Source: Acinetobacter sp. GSS19
GTDB taxonomy: Bacteria; Pseudomonadota; Gammaproteobacteria; Pseudomonadales; Moraxellaceae
Reading direction: 5' to 3'
Assembly: GCF_028621895.1 (NCBI RefSeq)
Contig: NZ_CP117520.1
Location: 558,001 to 622,000 of the forward strand
Length of the DNA stretch: 64,000 nucleotides
Positions 48,799 to 60,225 of this stretch are shown one piece after another (position 1 is the first letter of the stretch; the number at the start of each line of letters is the position of its first letter). The notes below the pieces were generated by a model that made no database searches, had not been told where the DNA came from, and saw only the letters and a list, made by a program, of their open reading frames with translations. The position numbers and the translations under genes are program-made.

Positions 48799-50277
48799 TT
48801 AACCAAGCAATTGCTTCATTAACTCATTTACTTGTGCTGGGTTGGCTTTACCCTTAGAGGCTTTCATTACCTGACCGACCAAACCGTTAAATGCTTTCTC
48901 TTTACCAGACTTGTATTCCTCAACCATTTTTTCATTGGCTGCAAGTACGTCTTTGATGATGGCTTCAATCGCACCAGTATCAGTTTCCTGCTTTAAGCCA
49001 TGCTCAGCAATAATGTCATCGGCGGATTTACCTTGCGAATCCCACATTAAACTAAACACTTGTTTCGCGATCTTGCCGCTAATGGTGTTATCCACGATAC
49101 GCGCGATCATGCCACCTAACTGTTCAGCTGAAATAGGGGAGTCAGTAAGGTCCAAACCGGCTTTGTTTAAAGCACCGGAGAATTCACCCATCACCCAGTT
49201 AGCTGCAACTTTACCTTGCGCAGCACCGCCGGCAGCAGCCACCACAGCTTCATAAAACTCCGACATTTCACGCGTTAAGGTCAACACGTGCGCATCGTAC
49301 TCTGTCACGCCAAAGTCAGCGACAAAGCGCTCACGACGTGCAGCAGGTAACTCAGGCATGGTCGCTTTAATCGCTTCGATTTGTTCGTCAGCAATGATCA
49401 CTGGCAACAAGTCTGGATCCGGGAAGTAGCGGTAATCGTTGGCTTCTTCTTTCGAACGCATGGAGCGCGTTTCCATTTTCACCGGGTCAAACAGACGGGT
49501 TTCCTGATCGATGGTGCCGTCCCATTCCAGAATTTCCATTTGACGTTCAATTTCAACATTGATCGCTTGTTCAATGAAACGGAAGGAGTTGAGGTTTTTC
49601 AGCTCGCAGCGGGTACCAAATGGCTGACCCGGACGACGCAAAGACACGTTACAGTCGGCGCGGAACGAACCTTCTGCCATGTTGCCATCCGAAATACCCA
49701 ACCAACGTACCAGCGTATGAATCGCTTTAATGTAGGCAACCGCTTCTTCCACCGAACGCATATCCGGTTCAGAGACGATTTCAAGCAGCGGTGTACCGGC
49801 ACGGTTAAGGTCGATGCCAGACATGCCTTCAAACTGGTCGTGAATCGATTTACCGGCATCTTCCTCAAGATGCGCACGGGTCACGCCAATACGTTTGGTC
49901 GTGCCATCTTCAAGTTGAATGTCGATATGACCTTTACCGACAATTGGATTGTCCATCTGGCTGATCTGGTAGCCTTTAGGCGAATCCGGGTAAAAATAGT
50001 TCTTGCGGGCAAAGACAGAGGCCTGATCAATATAGGCATCGATTCCCAAACCAAAACGGATGGCTAAATCCACCACAGCCTGGTTAAGAACCGGCAATAC
50101 CCCTGGCATGGCCAAATCAACCAGGCTGGCTTGTGTGTTTGGATCTTGACCAAACTCAGTGGATGAACCTGAGAAGATTTTAGATTTGGTGGCAAGTTGC
50201 GTGTGGATTTCGATCCCGATAACGACTTCCCAACCATCAATCAAATTTGACTTCGGTTTAGCATTGTTTTTAGCCAT
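48799..50277 (-). CDS. gatB: aspartyl/glutamyl-tRNA amidotransferase subunit B
   Basis: The 492-residue subunit binds the misacylated tRNA and catalyses the kinase step. Signatures are [74 protein letters not shown] and [16 protein letters not shown]; the C-terminal YqeY-like helical domain ends at NELMKQLLG. Its ATG overlaps the gatA TAA (TAATG), so translation is coupled. Confidence 0.97.
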   Translation of the reverse strand: MAKNNAKPKSNLIDGWEVVIGIEIHTQLATKSKIFSGSSTEFGQDPNTQASLVDLAMPGVLPVLNQAVVDLAIRFGLGIDAYIDQASVFARKNYFYPDSPKGYQISQMDNPIVGKGHIDIQLEDGTTKRIGVTRAHLEEDAGKSIHDQFEGMSGIDLNRAGTPLLEIVSEPDMRSVEEAVAYIKAIHTLVRWLGISDGNMAEGSFRADCNVSLRRPGQPFGTRCELKNLNSFRFIEQAINVEIERQMEILEWDGTIDQETRLFDPVKMETRSMRSKEEANDYRYFPDPDLLPVIIADEQIEAIKATMPELPAARRERFVADFGVTEYDAHVLTLTREMSEFYEAVVAAAGGAAQGKVAANWVMGEFSGALNKAGLDLTDSPISAEQLGGMIARIVDNTISGKIAKQVFSLMWDSQGKSADDIIAEHGLKQETDTGAIEAIIKDVLAANEKMVEEYKSGKEKAFNGLVGQVMKASKGKANPAQVNELMKQLLG

Positions 50278-51755
50278 TATGCGTTCTCCTCAGCAATAGC
50301 CGCGCGTTTAGTATGCCAGTCGGTCGCTTGTTGATATTGATGCACAATTGACAACAATTGAGATTCTGACCAGTAGTTACCAATCAGCTGCAAGCCTACT
50401 GGTAACTGTTCTGAATCAAAACCAACCGGTGCGTTAATGGCAGGTAAGCCTGCAAGGTTCACGGCGATGGTATAGATGTCACCGAGGTACATTTCAACCG
50501 GATCCAACGACGCGCCAATTTTGTAGGCAGTGGTTGGAGCCGTTGGAGCTGCAATCACATCAACCTGTTCAAAAGCTTTGAGGAAATCTTGCTGGATTAA
50601 ACGACGGACTTTTTGGGCTTTCACATAGTAGGCATCATAATAACCGGCAGACAGGGCATAGGTTCCGATCAGGATACGGCGTTGTACTTCTGGACCAAAA
50701 CCTTCAGAACGTGAACGCTTGTAAAGGTCGAGCAAGTCGGCCGGGTTTTCACAGCGATAGCCATAACGTACACCGTCATAGCGTGACAGGTTGGAAGACG
50801 CTTCTGCAGGTGCGATCAGGTAGTATGTTGGCACATAGGCTTCAGTCATGTTGAGGTCGATTTCAACCAGCACTGCGCCCATTTCTTCGAGTTTTTTCAG
50901 CGATTCTTCAACACGTGCTTTGACATCAGCAGCCAAGCCAGCCACATTGAAATATTGTTTTGGAATCCCGATGCGCAAGCCTTTTACTGCCGTTGCATTC
51001 AGGTTTGCTACGTAATCTTCTACCTCTTGATTCACAGAGGTAGAGTCACGTTCATCATGACCTGCCATGACATTCATCAGGTAGGCACAGTCTTCGGCTG
51101 AACGTGCCATCGGACCACCCTGATCCAGTGAGGATGCATAGGCAATCATACCGAAGCGCGAAACCCGGCCATAACTCGGTTTTAAACCGGTCAAGCCACA
51201 GAAAGAAGCCGGTTGACGGATTGAACCACCGGTATCGGTTCCGGTTGCAAATGGTGCAAGATCAGCTGCCACACAGGCCGCTGAACCGCCTGAAGAACCC
51301 CCAGGTACGCGATCCAGTGCCCACGGGTTTTTGGTCGCGCCGTAGTACGAGCTTTCTGAGGTGGAACCCATGGCGAACTCGTCCATGTTTACTTTACCCA
51401 GTGTCACTAGACCAGCAGCTTTACCTTTAGCCACTACAGTTGCATCGTAAGGCGAGATAAAGTTGTCCAGCATTTTTGAGCCGGCGGTGGTTTTGATGCC
51501 TTGGGTACAAAAAATATCTTTGTGTGCAAGTGGAATACCGGTTAATGCTGTCGCGTTACCGGCTTTGATCGCGGCATCAGCTGCATCGGCTGCCGCAAGT
51601 GCCTGTTCTGCGGTGACAGTCACATAACTGTTGACCTGTGTGTCAATTTTGGCAATACGGTTTAAATAGTGTTGAGTCAGTTCGCGGGAAGAAAATTGGC
51701 CCTGGCTTAAGCCTGCGGAAAGCTCGCGAATGGATAAGCGATGTAAATCAGTCAT
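50277..51755 (-). CDS. gatA: aspartyl/glutamyl-tRNA amidotransferase subunit A
   Basis: The 492-residue amidase-signature glutaminase provides ammonia for converting Glu-tRNA(Gln) or Asp-tRNA(Asn). The catalytic Lys is in [11 protein letters not shown]. The Ser-cisSer region reads [38 protein letters not shown]. It lies between gatC (52 bp upstream) and gatB (overlapping) in one operon. Confidence 0.97.
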   Translation of the reverse strand: MTDLHRLSIRELSAGLSQGQFSSRELTQHYLNRIAKIDTQVNSYVTVTAEQALAAADAADAAIKAGNATALTGIPLAHKDIFCTQGIKTTAGSKMLDNFISPYDATVVAKGKAAGLVTLGKVNMDEFAMGSTSESSYYGATKNPWALDRVPGGSSGGSAACVAADLAPFATGTDTGGSIRQPASFCGLTGLKPSYGRVSRFGMIAYASSLDQGGPMARSAEDCAYLMNVMAGHDERDSTSVNQEVEDYVANLNATAVKGLRIGIPKQYFNVAGLAADVKARVEESLKKLEEMGAVLVEIDLNMTEAYVPTYYLIAPAEASSNLSRYDGVRYGYRCENPADLLDLYKRSRSEGFGPEVQRRILIGTYALSAGYYDAYYVKAQKVRRLIQQDFLKAFEQVDVIAAPTAPTTAYKIGASLDPVEMYLGDIYTIAVNLAGLPAINAPVGFDSEQLPVGLQLIGNYWSESQLLSIVHQYQQATDWHTKRAAIAEENA

Positions 51756-51807
51756 GAGTTAAATTCTTTACGTTCATTTATGAGAGCAGACAGATGAGTA
51801 AGCGGAC

Positions 51808-52122
51808 TTATTCAATCACGCGAGGAACGAGGTATAAACCGTCTTGCGTTGCTGGGGCAACTGCTTGATATTCATCACGATGATTGCTTTCGGTCACCAC
51901 GTCCGGACGTAATGGCTGAGGATGGTCAAATGGGCTTTTCAGCGGTTCTACACCGTCGGTGTCGATGCCTTTTAAGCTTTCCATCATGCCTAAAATTTTA
52001 TTTAGGCTTTGAGCATATTCAGCAGATTGCGTATCATTGAGTGATAATTTAGCGAGATTGGCAATCGCTGAAACTGTTTGTGCATTTAAATCCGCAGAAT
52101 GCTGAGCATCCGATGTAGACAT
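51808..52122 (-). CDS. gatC: aspartyl/glutamyl-tRNA amidotransferase subunit C
   Basis: The 104-residue subunit stabilises GatAB. It shows VSAIANLAKLSLND, LNKILGMMESLKGIDTDGVEPLKSPFD and YLVPRVIE, the usual GatC blocks. ATG 52122 with AGGTGA upstream is chosen over a longer open frame to 52155. It is the first gene of gatCAB and is divergent from mreB across 133 bp. Confidence 0.93.
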   Translation of the reverse strand: MSTSDAQHSADLNAQTVSAIANLAKLSLNDTQSAEYAQSLNKILGMMESLKGIDTDGVEPLKSPFDHPQPLRPDVVTESNHRDEYQAVAPATQDGLYLVPRVIE

Positions 52123-52246
52123 AACATCACCTAAGTCAGTATTAAAATTTTTCAAAATATCGTGCGTTATAATAAGCGATTGACTTGTTCAAAGCATCAC
52201 ATTTAGTTAAAGTTGCCGACTTGCGTCCACCACAAAGTTTAATTGA

Positions 52247-53302
<1,056 letters not shown>

Positions 53303-53317
53303 TTTAAGGATCAGGCG

Positions 53318-54175
53318 GTGCAACCGAATCTTTTTTCAAGACAACCGCCATCTTTTCGCTCTTTTATCATTGCGGTTATCACCTGCCTGATTGTGCTGTT
53401 TTTTGACTGGCGCATGCCGTATGTGGTGCAACCGGCCAGAGATGTCTTGTATGCAGCGTATAATCCGATTTATGCGCTGGCAAGCTATCCAGTGTTATCG
53501 CGAGAATGGCTGAATCAACAAACCAAATCTGAAGCACAGCTGCGCCGTGAAAATACGGCACTTCAGGCTGAACTGCTACAGGCACAGGTTCGCCTACAGA
53601 AATTATCTGAACTTTCTGCGGAAAATACCCGCTTACGTGGTCTGTTGGATACTCCGCTGATTATTGATGGTCGCATGGAAATTGCCGAGGTGATTGGAAC
53701 CGACGCAGATCCTTTACGCCATATCATTATTATCAACCGGGGTGCCAGCAATCAGTTGAAAGTGGGCCAGACCGTTCTCGATGATAAAGGTATCATTGGA
53801 CAGATTATTGATGTCTATCCGCATAGTGCACGCATCATGCTGCTTTCGGATAAAGAACATTCCTTGTCGGTACGTCTGGAACGTACCGGGATGCGAGCCA
53901 TTGTATCGGGTACAGGAGATCTGGGCCGTCTGAAAATGGAATATGTACCAACCAGTGCCAATATCCAGGTGGGCGATCGGGTGTTCAGTTCTGGTTTAGG
54001 GCAACATTTCCCAGCCGGCTATCTGGTGGGTACTGTGTCTAAAGTGATGCGGCATAATTCCGGTGAATTCGCCCAGATCGATGTGAAGCCTGCAGCGCAA
54101 CTGGCTGGTGGTCATCACGTCGTCATTCTGTTCTCTGACTCACTTGCGATGGAGCAACCTTATGCTAATCGCTAA
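53318..54175 (+). CDS. mreC: rod shape-determining protein MreC
   Basis: The 285-residue protein has one N-terminal membrane helix (about 14-33), a coiled coil (about 68-105, AQLRRENTALQAELLQAQVRLQKL) and two periplasmic beta domains. It connects MreB and MreD with the elongasome. The start is GTG 53318, with AAGGA at good spacing. It overlaps mreD by 14 bp. Confidence 0.94.
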   Translation: MQPNLFSRQPPSFRSFIIAVITCLIVLFFDWRMPYVVQPARDVLYAAYNPIYALASYPVLSREWLNQQTKSEAQLRRENTALQAELLQAQVRLQKLSELSAENTRLRGLLDTPLIIDGRMEIAEVIGTDADPLRHIIIINRGASNQLKVGQTVLDDKGIIGQIIDVYPHSARIMLLSDKEHSLSVRLERTGMRAIVSGTGDLGRLKMEYVPTSANIQVGDRVFSSGLGQHFPAGYLVGTVSKVMRHNSGEFAQIDVKPAAQLAGGHHVVILFSDSLAMEQPYANR

Positions 54176-54653
54176 AATGCGCAGTCAAAAACCACAAGAT
54201 CCGCTCATTCCGATTATCTTGTCGGTGATTGTCGCCTCAGTGCTGCTGGTCTATCCTTTATCCTATACGCTGTCTGGCTGGCGTCCGCTGTGGATGATGA
54301 TGATCATGCTGTTTTGGGTGCTTTGTCAGCCAACTTGGTGTGGGGTATGGTTTGCTTTTGCGACCGGAATTTTTACTGATTTATTACTAGATGCACCGCT
54401 CGGACTGAATGCGCTGAGCTTTGTGCTGATTACCTTCATCGTGCGCTTTTTTACCCGTGAACGACGTATTCTCACTTTTGGCAATTTATGGCTGATCGCG
54501 GCGATGGCTATTCTGGCACATTTATTTTTTATCTGGATGGCCCGGATTATGGGCGGCGTGCAATTCTCGTTAGCCCAGCATTGGCAGCCTTTACTGACCA
54601 GTATCCTTGCCTGGCCACTTCTGTATTTTTTGTTACGTAAATGGCGCATTTAA
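54162..54653 (+). CDS. mreD: rod shape-determining protein MreD
   Basis: The 163-residue inner-membrane protein has about five membrane segments and the family features PTWCGVWFAFATGIFTDLLLDAPLGLNALSFVL. ATG 54162 has GGAG upstream inside mreC, so the longer open frame to 54108 is not used. It overlaps maf by 13 bp, suggesting translation in series. Confidence 0.93.
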   Translation: MLIAKMRSQKPQDPLIPIILSVIVASVLLVYPLSYTLSGWRPLWMMMIMLFWVLCQPTWCGVWFAFATGIFTDLLLDAPLGLNALSFVLITFIVRFFTRERRILTFGNLWLIAAMAILAHLFFIWMARIMGGVQFSLAQHWQPLLTSILAWPLLYFLLRKWRI

Positions 54654-55207
54654 TCCTCGCATCGAGTTCCCCCCGACGCCAAGAATTACTCCAACAGATT
54701 GGACTCGATTTTACCGTCTATAGCCCAGATATTGACGAAACCGTACGACCTGACGAGACTGTACAAGCCTACGTTGAACGTCTGGCGCAAGCTAAAGCAC
54801 AAGCCGTTCTCGCACAGTTTCCGGACGCAGTGGTGATTGCTGCAGACACCAGCTTGAGTGTCGACGGTCAGATTATTGGCAAGCCCGAATCTAAACAACA
54901 TGCCTTTGCCATCTGGTCACAACTCTCTGGTCGTCAACATGATGTATTATCAGGAGTTTGCGTCGCCACTTCACAACAAATTTCAAGTATAGTGGTAACA
55001 ACACACGTTGAGTTCCAGTCGCTGAGTCCAGACGATATGGAAAATTACTGGGCGACAGGAGAGCCTTTAGGGAAAGCCGGTGCCTATGCGATTCAAGGGA
55101 TTGCCGCTCAATATATCCCGCGGATCGAGGGCAGCTACACTAATGTGGTGGGTTTGCCTTTGTATGAAACACTACAGTTATTAAAAGCGGTTAAGGCACT
55201 AAATTAA
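54641..55207 (+). CDS. Maf-type dTTP/UTP pyrophosphatase (YhdE)
   Basis: The 188-residue nucleotide pyrophosphatase starts MAHLILASSSPRRQELL, with the Maf phosphate motif. ETVRPDE, AADTSLSVDGQIIGKP and GEPLGKAGAYAIQGIA place it with the YhdE (dTTP/UTP) rather than the YceF group. It may limit non-canonical nucleotides or arrest division. The overlap with mreD and closeness to rng reproduce the conserved mreBCD-maf-rng order. Confidence 0.94.
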   Translation: MAHLILASSSPRRQELLQQIGLDFTVYSPDIDETVRPDETVQAYVERLAQAKAQAVLAQFPDAVVIAADTSLSVDGQIIGKPESKQHAFAIWSQLSGRQHDVLSGVCVATSQQISSIVVTTHVEFQSLSPDDMENYWATGEPLGKAGAYAIQGIAAQYIPRIEGSYTNVVGLPLYETLQLLKAVKALN

Positions 55208-55247
55208 CCGTTGCAACAAGAATTTTCATAATGTTTTGAGTTTTCCT

Positions 55248-56702
55248 ATGTCTGAAGAATTACTCATTAATGTCACGCCTATGGAATGTCGCGTGGCATT
55301 AATTCAGAACGGCACCGTGAACGAGTTATTCGTCGAACGTACGGTGAAGCGTGGTCTGGTCGGCAATATCTATAAAGGCAAGGTGGTGCGTGTTCTGCCG
55401 GGTATGCAGGCAGCCTTTGTAGACATTGGCCTGTCACGAACTGCCTTTTTACATATCAATGATATGGTCTGGCCACGTCACCAGGCGACGCCGAACGTGT
55501 TTGAACTCTTACAACCTGGACAAATCCTTACGGTTCAGGTGATGAAAGACATGCTGGGTACCAAGGGCGCACGGCTGTCGACGGATCTTTCTATCCCATC
55601 GCGTTATTTGGTCTTAATGCCCTATGGTAATCATATTGGGGTATCGCAGCGCATCGAGTCCGAAGAAGAGCGTGATCGTTTGCGCAGTATGATTGAACGT
55701 ATTCAAAGCCAGCACCAGTTGCCGGGTAGCGTGATTGTGCGTACTGCAGCTGAGGGAGTGGATGAAGCTGCCATCATGCAGGATATGTGCTATCTGGCCA
55801 AGTTGTGGGAATATATTCAGCGCAAGCAGAAAAATGTCGCTGTACCTTCACTGATCTTTGAAGAGTTGCCTTTGCCGCAACGGGTGATTCGTGATTTGGC
55901 GAGTGAAGATACCGCCAAAATTTATGTCGACTCCCGTGAAATACATGCCAAGTTGATCGAATTTATCGACGAATTCGTACCGACGATGACCAACCGCCTG
56001 ATTCACTATCCGGGTGAGCGTCCATTATTTGATTTATATAATGTCGAAGAAGATATCCAGAAAGCCTTGCAGACCCGAGTTGCCTTGAAGTCGGGTGGTT
56101 ATCTGATGATTGACCAGACGGAAGCCATGACCACGATTGACGTCAATACGGGTTCATACGTGGGTGGGCGAACGCTGGAAGATACGGTTTTTAAAACCAA
56201 TATGGAAGCCACGCAGGTAATTGCACGTCAATTACGTCTACGCAATCTAGGCGGCATTATCATTATTGACTTCATTGATATGCAGGAAGCCGTGCATCGT
56301 GAAGAGGTCATGCGCCAGTTTGAAAAAATGCTGGAACGCGACCACGCTAAAACCAAGATTACCCAGGTGTCGGAACTAGGTCTGGTGGAAATGACGCGTA
56401 AGCGTACCCGCGAGTCGTTAGAACATTTGCTGTGTGAATCGTGTCCAACCTGTCAGGGGCGGGGCTATGTCAAAACTGCCGAGACTGTATGTTACGAAAT
56501 TTTTCGTGAAATTTTACGTTATGCGCGTGCTTTTGAATCACAAAGTGGCTTTACCGTTGTGGCACATCCTTCAGTGATTGACCGATTGTTAACAGCCGAA
56601 GCACCGGCCGTGGCTGATTTGGAACACTTTATCAATCGTGTGATTAAATTCCAGGTGGAAAACCTGTATACGCAAGAGCAATATGACATCATCTTGAGCT
56701 GA
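55248..56702 (+). CDS. rng: ribonuclease G
   Basis: The 484-residue RNase E/G-family endonuclease matures 16S rRNA and cuts mRNAs. An S1 domain (GNIYKGKVVRVLPGMQAAFVDIGLSRTAFLH) is followed by the RNase H-like and catalytic parts with TIDVNTGSYVGGR and IIIDFIDMQ (metal-binding Asp). The zinc link is CESCPTCQGRG. There is no long C-terminal scaffold, so this is RNase G, not E. ATG 55248 (MSEELLINVTPME) is preferred over a further upstream codon. Confidence 0.95.
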   Translation: MSEELLINVTPMECRVALIQNGTVNELFVERTVKRGLVGNIYKGKVVRVLPGMQAAFVDIGLSRTAFLHINDMVWPRHQATPNVFELLQPGQILTVQVMKDMLGTKGARLSTDLSIPSRYLVLMPYGNHIGVSQRIESEEERDRLRSMIERIQSQHQLPGSVIVRTAAEGVDEAAIMQDMCYLAKLWEYIQRKQKNVAVPSLIFEELPLPQRVIRDLASEDTAKIYVDSREIHAKLIEFIDEFVPTMTNRLIHYPGERPLFDLYNVEEDIQKALQTRVALKSGGYLMIDQTEAMTTIDVNTGSYVGGRTLEDTVFKTNMEATQVIARQLRLRNLGGIIIIDFIDMQEAVHREEVMRQFEKMLERDHAKTKITQVSELGLVEMTRKRTRESLEHLLCESCPTCQGRGYVKTAETVCYEIFREILRYARAFESQSGFTVVAHPSVIDRLLTAEAPAVADLEHFINRVIKFQVENLYTQEQYDIILS

Positions 56703-56704
56703 AA

Positions 56705-56737
56705 TTGTAACAGGATTTCGCTTAATCCTTGTTACAA
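56705..56737 (+). terminator. hairpin after rng
   Basis: TTGTAACAGGATT pairs with AATCC(T)TGTTACAA with one bulged T. The following T tract is weak. Confidence 0.5.
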
Positions 56738-56846
56738 CTGAAATTTTACTTTCGAACCTGAATTTTCAATACTAGGCACACTAAATAGCCAAAGACTTTT
56801 TTCGATGCGTTTTTGCAAAAAAGTCTGAGCAAATGAGAGTCCTGAG

Positions 56847-57020
56847 ATGAACGTACGAGATAAAATTATTCAACAAAGCCTCAAACAAGTGATCGAAAGT
56901 AAAGCCGCCAATACCTGCTATATGCTCGATGAAAAAGGTAAAGAAGTACCCATTACCACCGCCATGGTGCGCACAGTTTGCCATCAGTTATTAAAGCAGT
57001 GTCGTACAATTAAAAATTAA
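56847..57020 (+). CDS. 57-residue PA1571-like small protein
   Basis: The frame from ATG 56847 to TAA 57020 encodes a small soluble basic protein: MNVRDKIIQQSLKQVIESKA, then ANTCYMLDEKGKEVPITTAM, then VRTVCHQLLKQCRTIKN. The core 'DE.G.EVPIT..M.....C..L' recalls the PA1571 family of Pseudomonas, whose function is unknown; this is from memory. GAGAG lies upstream. A strong terminator overlaps its stop codon, which supports a real expressed gene. It sits between rng and the convergent wax-dgaT. Confidence 0.75.
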   Translation: MNVRDKIIQQSLKQVIESKAANTCYMLDEKGKEVPITTAMVRTVCHQLLKQCRTIKN

Positions 57021-57049
57021 GGGGCAAATGATTCGCCCCTTAATTTTTT
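57012..57049 (+). terminator. bidirectional terminator between the small protein and wax-dgaT
   Basis: AATTAAGGGGC pairs with GCCCCTTAATT around a 9-nt loop. T6 on the right and A-rich sequence on the left serve both convergent genes. The left arm includes the stop codon of the small gene. Confidence 0.88.
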
Positions 57050-57062
57050 CCTTTTTTAAACT

Positions 57063-58442
57063 TTATCCGTTTACCATTTCATTAGCCGATGATGCAGTAA
57101 TGATTTCCTCAAAACGCTGAATTTCTTCTTCGAGGTAGGTCAGCAGATTTTGCATCTTCGGTAAGGCATTTCGACAAGCGGTTAAGCCGACTTCGAGTTT
57201 GCCCAGGTAGCTGGTCATGGTGATGTTTAAGGCTTGACCATCAAGCACAATCGAAGCGGGATAGAGGGCATCCAGTTTGGCGCCATTCCAGTATAAGGGT
57301 TCACGCGGGCCGGGTACATTCGAAATCACCAAGTTAAAAGCCTGCCGTTTTGGCATCATGCCAGACAAAATATTCAATCCTGCCGCGCTGTAGACCAAGG
57401 CGCTATAGCTGAGTGCTTGATTGGCATTCATACGTTTAAAACGCTGTTTGGCATTTTGTACACTGCGTTGCACAATCCGCAGGCGTTCAACCGGATCGGC
57501 TTTGTGAGTGCCTAAATTCGCTAGAATCATGGTAATCCGGTTGCTGACATCGGAATCATCTTCGCGTAAAGATGCGGGTACCATTGCAATTAATGGTTTC
57601 TTAGGTAAGCTGTTTTGGCTGAGCAAGTATTCGCGTAAGGCTCCTGAGCACACAGCTAAAATCACATCATTTAGGGTACCACCTAACGCTTGGGCAATAC
57701 GGCGGAAACGTTCCAGCTCAAATGACTGTGCGGCAAAACGACGTGAAGAACTGACGCGTTGATTCAGAATACTGCTCGGGGCTTGAAAGCTCGAGACATA
57801 ATCCGGATTGTAGCGTTTGTCCTGCATGATGGTGTGGGAGAGTTCCGAAAAGACCGTGGGAACGACTTCAAACTGACCTTTCATTTTTGTAATAATCTTG
57901 CCGATCCGGCTGGATGCCGGGGCTTTCAGGCGTTTGGCACGCTCACCTTCAACACACCAAGGTGGCACAATGTGTTTGGCATTTGGATCTTTGGAGAAAG
58001 ATTTTTCGAGTAGCCGCATCCCCGCAATACCATCCACCATGGCGTGATGGATCTTAAAATACATGGCAAAACGGTTGCCTTCGATTCCTTCAATAATGTT
58101 GCAAGTCCAGAGGGGTTTAGCGCGGTCAATCAGCGTACTGTGTTCCTGTGAAATATAAGTCAATAATTCACGAATACGTCCAGGATGGGGCAGGGCAATG
58201 TGACGGAAATGATGGTCGAGATCAAATTCTTCATCTTCTTCCCAGAAAAGACCATGCAATTTGTTATTGAAGGGTGGAACAGGGATACATTTATTTTTTC
58301 GAATGTCTGCGACTAGGTCTTGAATAAAGGTTTCAGGAGCATGTTCTGGAATTTCAAAAATAAACAAACCACCCACATGCATTGGTTGTTGGCGTTTTTC
58401 GAGTGAAAGAAAAATAAAGTCAATTGGGTGTAATGGACGCAT
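57063..58442 (-). CDS. wax ester synthase/diacylglycerol O-acyltransferase
   Basis: The 459-residue bifunctional acyltransferase makes wax esters and triacylglycerols from acyl-CoA as storage lipid. The catalytic HHAMVDG (HHxxxDG) is at residues 132-138. The N-terminal MRPLHPIDFIFLSLEKRQQP, PLWTCNIIEG, the ND-type segment GGTLNDVILAVCSGALR, and SNVPGPREPLYWNGA are all as in the A. baylyi WS/DGAT (458 residues), with near-identical long blocks. This is one of the strongest pointers to Acinetobacter. It is monocistronic. Confidence 0.95.
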   Translation of the reverse strand: MRPLHPIDFIFLSLEKRQQPMHVGGLFIFEIPEHAPETFIQDLVADIRKNKCIPVPPFNNKLHGLFWEEDEEFDLDHHFRHIALPHPGRIRELLTYISQEHSTLIDRAKPLWTCNIIEGIEGNRFAMYFKIHHAMVDGIAGMRLLEKSFSKDPNAKHIVPPWCVEGERAKRLKAPASSRIGKIITKMKGQFEVVPTVFSELSHTIMQDKRYNPDYVSSFQAPSSILNQRVSSSRRFAAQSFELERFRRIAQALGGTLNDVILAVCSGALREYLLSQNSLPKKPLIAMVPASLREDDSDVSNRITMILANLGTHKADPVERLRIVQRSVQNAKQRFKRMNANQALSYSALVYSAAGLNILSGMMPKRQAFNLVISNVPGPREPLYWNGAKLDALYPASIVLDGQALNITMTSYLGKLEVGLTACRNALPKMQNLLTYLEEEIQRFEEIITASSANEMVNG

Positions 58443-58586
58443 AGCGCTAATTGCCTCACTGCAACATATCTTGGCAGCTCTTTTTTGAGTTGCTGCTTGT
58501 TAGAATTATCTAATCTTGTGGAGTATATATTTTTTTATGGGGTTGTGCGTAAGGGATTTATTGCGCAACGTACCCAAAAATAAAAA

Positions 58587-58606
58587 AGCCACCCTGGAGG
58601 ATGGCT
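58587..58606 (-). terminator. terminator of cysH
   Basis: AGCCACCC pairs with GGATGGCT (one mismatch) around TGGA. The A-rich left flank is the minus-strand U tail. Confidence 0.75.
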
Positions 58607-58614
58607 ATACAACA

Positions 58615-59349
58615 TTATTTTTTTAAGTTGCCTGCATGCAAACCACACTCTTTATGTGTTTCTTCTTCCCACCACCAACGGCCTTCACGCTCATGCTGAT
58701 TCGGTAACACAGGCTTGGTGCAAGGTTCACAACCAATTGAAATAAAACCACGTTCATGTAATGGATTGTAAGGAATTTCCATCATGCGGATGTAGTTCCA
58801 GACATCTGCACTACTCCAGTTGGCTAGCGGATTATATTTGATTAACTGTTTACCCGGACCAGAAAAACCCGGATCAGCCTGAATGACTGGAATTTCTGTA
58901 CGTGTGCCTGGGCTCTGGTCACGGCGTTGTCCGGTAATCCAGCCATCCAGCGTGGCTAGTTTTTTGCGTAACGGTTGTACCTTACGGATACCGCAACACT
59001 CTTTATGTCCATCCTGATAAAAACTGAATAAACCTTTTTCAGTGACCAGTTGTTGTAGCGCTTCAGCGTCAGGGCAACAGATTTCGATATTGATTTTATA
59101 ATGATTGCGGACAGCTTCAATAAACTGATAGGTTTCCGCATGCAAACGACCTGTGTCCAAGCTAAACACACGGAATGGTTTGCCTAAACGTGATGCCATG
59201 TCAATCAGTACTACATCTTCTGCACCGGAGAAAGAAATCGCAATTTCGCCTTCCTGATTGAGTGCAAGGTCGAGAATTTCACTTGGAGATTTATCAGTAT
59301 ATTCAGATGCCAAAGCATCCACGAGATCAAGGGTAGGAATGATGGACAT
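58615..59349 (-). CDS. cysH: phosphoadenylyl/adenylyl-sulfate reductase CysH
   Basis: The 244-residue enzyme reduces activated sulfate to sulfite. It has the PP-loop [28 protein letters not shown], and two cysteine pairs, ECCGIRK and GCEPC, that bind a [4Fe-4S] cluster. That pattern marks the adenylyl-sulfate (APS) type rather than the E. coli PAPS type. The ending KECGLHAGN holds the catalytic Cys. ATG 59349 with GGAG 5 bp upstream is chosen over the longer frame to 59430. Confidence 0.95.
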   Translation of the reverse strand: MSIIPTLDLVDALASEYTDKSPSEILDLALNQEGEIAISFSGAEDVVLIDMASRLGKPFRVFSLDTGRLHAETYQFIEAVRNHYKINIEICCPDAEALQQLVTEKGLFSFYQDGHKECCGIRKVQPLRKKLATLDGWITGQRRDQSPGTRTEIPVIQADPGFSGPGKQLIKYNPLANWSSADVWNYIRMMEIPYNPLHERGFISIGCEPCTKPVLPNQHEREGRWWWEEETHKECGLHAGNLKK

Positions 59350-59551
59350 GTGTGCTCCTGGCGACAGGCTTGGATACTCAACAATGAGTAGAATAGAAAT
59401 AAAAAAGAATTTTAGTGGAAATGAAATCACTTCCTTAGCACTTTAAATAGAATACTTATGAATAAAATCGATTTAAACAGCAGCAGCGCAAAATTGTGTT
59501 GCTTAGTGGTATGATAGGCCAAATTTTTTTCAGGCACATTTGGGAGAGCCC

Positions 59552-60169
59552 ATGGAAATCGTATGTCTAGATCTTGAAGGTGTATTGGTTCCGGAAATCT
59601 GGATCAATTTCGCTAAAAAAACCGGGATTAAAGAGTTGGAAGCAACTACGCGTGATATTCCAGACTACGATGTATTGATGACACAACGTTTGAATATTTT
59701 GAAGCAACATGGTTTGGGCTTAAATGATATTCAGGACGTCATCGCAGATATGGGGCCATTACCGGGTGCAAAAGAGTTCGTTGAATGGGTGCGTACTCAT
59801 TTTCAATTGGTCATTTTATCCGATACCTTCTATGAATTTGCACATCCGTTAATGCAGCAATTAGGCTGGCCAACCATTTTCTGTCATAAATTAGAAACAG
59901 ACGAAGCAGGCATGATCTCAGCCTACAAATTGCGCCAACCAGACCAGAAGCGTCAAGCAGTTAAAGCCTTACATGCGTTGAATTTCCGTGTGATCGCAGC
60001 CGGTGACTCTTACAATGACACCACCATGTTGGGTGAAGCCAACCACGGCTTCCTGTTTGATGCGCCAGAAAACGTGATTGCTGAATTCCCGCAATTCCCT
60101 GCAATTCATGGTTATGATGCGTTGAAAGAAGCGATCCGTTCAGTTTCTCAACGTGACATTCCGGCTTAA
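59552..60169 (+). CDS. thrH: bifunctional phosphoserine phosphatase/homoserine phosphotransferase ThrH
   Basis: The 205-residue HAD-superfamily protein starts MEIVCLDLEGVLVPEIW. It has DLEG rather than the usual DxD, which distinguishes ThrH from SerB. VILSDTFYEFAHPLM (motif II) and AAGDSYNDTTMLGEANHG (motif III) follow. Length equals the P. aeruginosa ThrH. It acts in serine/threonine metabolism by hydrolysing phosphoserine and phosphorylating homoserine. GGGAG precedes ATG 59552. Confidence 0.93.
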   Translation: MEIVCLDLEGVLVPEIWINFAKKTGIKELEATTRDIPDYDVLMTQRLNILKQHGLGLNDIQDVIADMGPLPGAKEFVEWVRTHFQLVILSDTFYEFAHPLMQQLGWPTIFCHKLETDEAGMISAYKLRQPDQKRQAVKALHALNFRVIAAGDSYNDTTMLGEANHGFLFDAPENVIAEFPQFPAIHGYDALKEAIRSVSQRDIPA

Positions 60170-60184
60170 GGTATGTCACCAAAG

Positions 60185-60211
60185 AAAATGGCGCCTTAAA
60201 GGCGCCATTTT
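60185..60211. terminator. bidirectional terminator between thrH and the FadL-type gene
   Basis: AAAATGGCGCC pairs with GGCGCCATTTT around TTAAA, a perfect stem between convergent genes. Confidence 0.92.
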
Positions 60212-60225
60212 TTATACAGGATTGA

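Noticed and set aside
49381-50067. 228-codon plus-strand open frame inside gatB
   Set aside because: It is antisense to well-conserved GatB motifs and has a Phe/Arg-rich composition with no recognisable domain.
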